From contig JAZSQT010000009.1 in the NCBI GenBank assembly GCA_045538075.1, positions 1 to 8,983 on the forward strand: 8,983 bases of DNA. Direction: 5' to 3'. Positions 7,300 through 8,983 of the stretch are shown here, piece by piece; the first letter of the stretch is position 1, and each line of letters starts with the position of its first letter. This DNA comes from JAZSQT01 sp045538075 (GTDB lineage Bacteria > Chrysiogenota > Deferribacteres > Deferribacterales > Mucispirillaceae). Under the pieces are notes generated by a model. The model searched no databases and was not told the origin of the DNA. It saw nothing but the letters and a program-made list of their open reading frames with translations. The position numbers were made by a program, and so were the translations under genes.

Positions 7300-7340
7300 G
7301 TCATTACGTGGAGTATAACGAGAAAGTAATCCAGTAAAAA
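7300..7340 (+). repeat. 41-bp palindromic module B, copy 2 (solitary)
   Basis: Same ends as copies 1 and 3 (GTCATTACG ... GTAATCCAGTAAAAA) with several interior changes (GTGGAGTATAACGAGAAAG instead of GAGGAGTGAAACGACGAAG). The ATTAC/GTAAT stem is intact. It lacks the adjoining hairpin A and 128-bp core seen in the other two copies. Following sequence (GTAGTATTGAAAATG...) resembles that after copy 1 (TAGTAGTGAAATTG...), so the repeat unit probably extends about 35 nt further on this side. Confidence 0.85.
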
Positions 7341-7461
7341 GTAGTATTGAAAATGTATTAAATAATTTCTTATCCTTGCAATATTTATTAGACTTTATTT
7401 TAATAGACAAAATACGATTATTATGTTGCATATTCTAAATATATGATATATTTTTTAACTT

Positions 7462-8178
7462 ATGATTAATACAACTATTGATAGTATTATTTTCCCTAAC
7501 ATAAAGATTTGTCAACCAGATAAGAAAAGTGGTTTTAGGTTTGGTTCTGATTCAATTGTTTTATCTTATTTTTCAAGAATTAAGCCTAATAGTTTCGTTG
7601 CTGATGTTGGTAGTGGTAGTGGAATAATTGCAACTCTTATAGCTTCATTTTACAATGCTAATGTTGTGGCTATAGAAATTCAAGAAGAAATATTTTATTG
7701 TTTAAAAGAGACTATTAATTTATCTAATTTAAAGGATAAAATCACTCCAATCAATTGCGATATATTAGAATATAAAAAAGATAAACCCTTTGATATAGTT
7801 ATTTCTAACCCACCTTATAGAAAAATTGGCACTGGTAAAATCAGTAAAAACGAAACTGAAAGTAGAGCAAGATTTTCTCACAATATGGATTTAGAGGCAT
7901 TATTAAAATTTTCTAAATCAAACTTAAAATACGGTGGCAAATTATGTTTTTCTTACGATGCCGATATGTCTGTTGATGCTATATCAATTTGTCGCAATTA
8001 TAATTTTGAGCCAAAAAGGTTACGATTTGTTTATCCTGATATAGATAAACAAGCAAAGTTAATTTTAGTAGAATGTGTTTTTGGTGGAGGTAAAGAGATT
8101 GATATAGAGCCACCACTTTTTCAAAATGGATTATATTCAGAAGAATACGCAAATATCTTTAAAGGAGTTTGGACTTAA
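7462..8178 (+). CDS. trmN6: tRNA1(Val) (adenine(37)-N6)-methyltransferase, TrmN6 type
   Basis: Class I SAM-dependent methyltransferase of 238 aa, resembling the YfiC/TrmN6 family that methylates A37 of tRNA-Val. Near the N-terminus the family hallmark GFRFGSDSIVLSYF occurs (24-37). The SAM-binding glycine loop is DVGSGSGI (48-55), and the acidic end of strand 2 is AIEIQ (70-74). The N6-adenine catalytic motif is NPPYRK (116-121), followed by ESRARFSHNMDLEALL (133-148), also typical. No Shine-Dalgarno sequence precedes the ATG; the upstream bases are almost only A and T. No other in-frame ATG lies nearby, so the start is retained. The downstream gene overlaps its stop by one base. Family is firm; the exact tRNA target is inferred. 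Confidence 0.88.
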   Translation: MINTTIDSIIFPNIKICQPDKKSGFRFGSDSIVLSYFSRIKPNSFVADVGSGSGIIATLIASFYNANVVAIEIQEEIFYCLKETINLSNLKDKITPINCDILEYKKDKPFDIVISNPPYRKIGTGKISKNETESRARFSHNMDLEALLKFSKSNLKYGGKLCFSYDADMSVDAISICRNYNFEPKRLRFVYPDIDKQAKLILVECVFGGGKEIDIEPPLFQNGLYSEEYANIFKGVWT

Positions 8179-8711
8179 TGAAATTTTTATATACTATTTT
8201 CTTTCTTATAATTATAACTTCTTATAGTTTTGCAGAATGCCCAACAAGTTACGACCCACCAGGTAATAACCATAAAAATACTATGTTTTATATAGAAAAA
8301 GATACTAATTCTAATGTTGTTTATTACGATGTTAATGTTGATAAGAATTTAAAAATCAAGCGTAACAAACCAGTAGATGTATATTGGCAGATGTTTGAAA
8401 AAAATGGTGAAAGACAAGAATTAAACTTTTTTGAGAAAAAATTAGCTTATGGCATAATAAAGGTTAGAGAAATTATACCATACAAAAAATATGGCTTTAG
8501 AATAATATCTGTAAAAAGAGAAATATTTGTTAATTATGATAATGGGTGTGCCTATGCAGAAACTACTATAAATGGCAAACTTTCAAAACTTGGCAAAATA
8601 TCTCTTGTAGTTCAAAATACATCGTATTTACCAAAGTTATTATACCTTGATATTTATGGTATAGATTACGATACTGGTGAAGAAGTTGTAGAACGGTATT
8701 ATCATAATTAA
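8178..8711 (+). CDS. Secreted DUF4833-family protein
   Basis: A 177-aa exported protein of unknown function. Residues 1-19 form a signal peptide (hydrophobic core FLYTIFFLIIIT, then SYSFA before Glu20) and no lipobox. The mature part matches my recollection of DUF4833: MFYIEKDTNSNVVYYDVN (36-53), then PVDVYWQMFEKNGERQ (65-80) and KKLAYGI (87-93), ending in a beta-rich tail. Two cysteines (21 and 124) could form a disulfide bond outside the cytoplasm. I start at the ATG 8178-8180, which shares its A with the TAA of the methyltransferase gene (TAATG) and has AAAGGAG 10 nt upstream. An in-frame TTG at 8169 would be too close to that site. Confidence 0.8.
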   Translation: MKFLYTIFFLIIITSYSFAECPTSYDPPGNNHKNTMFYIEKDTNSNVVYYDVNVDKNLKIKRNKPVDVYWQMFEKNGERQELNFFEKKLAYGIIKVREIIPYKKYGFRIISVKREIFVNYDNGCAYAETTINGKLSKLGKISLVVQNTSYLPKLLYLDIYGIDYDTGEEVVERYYHN

Positions 8712-8727
8712 ATTTATTAATTTTTTT
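8706..8727 (+). terminator. Weak intrinsic-terminator-like hairpin after the DUF4833 gene
   Basis: AATTAA (8706-8711) can pair with TTAATT (8717-8722) around a 5-nt loop, followed directly by five T. The stem is only A-T pairs and overlaps the stop codon, so it would be weak. It abuts repeat module B copy 3, whose TTTTT end supplies the T-run. Confidence 0.25.
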
Positions 8728-8763
8728 ACTGGATTACTTCGTCGTTACACTCCTCGTAATGAC
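8723..8763 (-). repeat. 41-bp palindromic module B, copy 3
   Basis: Read on the minus strand, this differs from copy 1 (280-320) at a single base (GTGTAACG versus GTGAAACG). It begins 11 nt after the stop of the DUF4833 gene, so both outer copies lie in the same orientation relative to the gene that runs into them. A 19-nt extra segment (8761-8779 region) separates it from hairpin A, compared with the left copy. Confidence 0.9.
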
Positions 8764-8794
8764 ATGTTTTTACGTCATTGACCTTTTAAAAGTC

Positions 8795-8825
8795 ATTGCG
8801 AGACGATTTTAATCGTCGTGGCAAT
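8795..8825 (-). repeat. Hairpin A of the repeat, right copy
   Basis: The outer stem ATTGC (8795-8799) with GCAAT (8821-8825) is identical to the left copy. The inner stem GACGATT (8802-8808) with AATCGTC (8811-8817) is a perfect 7-bp pair around TT. The left copy has GAAAAAC/GTTTTTC there, so arms differ at four of seven positions yet pairing is fully kept. Confidence 0.85.
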
Positions 8826-8943
8826 CCACAAATTATATAAATAATTTCAATTTTTATATATTTGTTTCGGTGTAAAGGTTATTTCAATATCAACTTTCCT
8901 AAAGAACACAATTTTTTCTCCAGAAGTAAAAGCATTCCATATA
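8816..8943 (-). repeat. Core of dispersed repeat, right copy
   Basis: Reverse-complement match to 117-244: 128 nt, ungapped, 6 mismatches. All six changes lie after the first 45 nt of the core (toward hairpin A), so the half nearest the fold-back is the more strictly conserved. The orientation is inverted relative to the left copy; in both, module B faces inward to the genes. Confidence 0.88.
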
Positions 8944-8983
8944 TTTATTCAATAAGGTCGCAAACTCGCTTACGCTCGGGGTT
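8944..8983 (-). repeat. Loop segment of the repeat, right copy, cut by the window edge
   Basis: The stretch CGCAAACTCGCTTACGCTCGGGG resembles the reverse complement of the left loop (about 80-104) at about 19 of 25 positions. TTTATTCAATAA next to it corresponds to the fold-back arm. Its inverted partner arm, if present as on the left, would lie beyond the window. Confidence 0.55.

Larger units (their letters stand above)
7135..7461. other. Divergent intergenic region, parA / trmN6
   Basis: This 327-nt gap between divergent genes is the only long unique non-coding stretch. It holds an AT-rich palindrome and a possible parA promoter (7166-7213), then an AT-rich segment, then one copy of repeat module B (7300-7340), then an AT-rich approach to the methyltransferase gene. 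I looked for a parS site (TGTTTCACGTGAAACA-like), DnaA-box clusters and tRNA shapes and found none. Confidence 0.8.

Noticed and set aside
7135..7461. Replication origin next to parA
   Set aside because: The gap is AT-rich and beside parAB, but I see no cluster of TTATCCACA-type DnaA boxes and no dnaA, rsmG or mnmG gene in the window.
280..8763. The three 41-bp module B copies as a CRISPR array
   Set aside because: Copies are kilobases apart, on both strands, and have no regular spacers or cas genes.
1..8983. Composite transposon or genomic island bounded by the inverted repeats
   Set aside because: There is no transposase or integrase, and the enclosed genes are core housekeeping genes with uniform composition and familiar order.

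Overview
This 9-kb, strongly AT-rich window (GC roughly 30% by eye) comes from a Gram-negative-type bacterial chromosome. The gene order parA-parB-bactofilin-tpiA-secG, followed by an oligopeptide-type ABC transporter, and the protein style suggest Deferribacterota (for example a low-GC, host-associated Mucispirillum-like lineage). That placement is inference from remembered gene order and composition; no rRNA gene is present to confirm it.

Layout: positions 1-320 are non-coding and hold a structured dispersed repeat. From 7134 down to 418, eight minus-strand genes run head-to-tail with gaps of 29 nt or less, or overlaps of 4-11 nt: parA, parB, bactofilin, tpiA, secG, dppA-like lipoprotein, dppB-like and dppC-like permeases. 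They look like one long transcription unit starting from the 327-nt intergenic region 7135-7461. That region also separates the block from a divergent plus-strand pair: a TrmN6-type tRNA methyltransferase (7462-8178) and a secreted DUF4833-type protein (8178-8711), joined by a TAATG stop/start overlap. Positions 8712-8983 are again non-coding and hold a second copy of the left-end repeat in inverted orientation.

How the genes work together: ParA/ParB partition the chromosome origin, and bactofilins are cytoskeletal scaffolds known in some bacteria to organise ParABS. TpiA (glycolysis) and SecG (Sec translocon) are housekeeping functions that often travel with each other. The transporter genes encode a solute-binding lipoprotein and two membrane permeases, but the ATPase genes (DppD/DppF type) are not here.

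The most unusual content is the repeat family. A 128-bp core is present at both ends of the window in opposite orientation with 6 mismatches. Next to it lies a hairpin whose inner arms differ completely in design between copies but remain perfectly self-complementary. Beyond that is a 41-bp GTCATTAC...GTAATCC module that also occurs alone in the parA/trmN6 intergenic region. At the left end a diverged inverted partial copy of the core makes a large fold-back structure. No CRISPR array, tRNA, rRNA, transposase or integrase was found.
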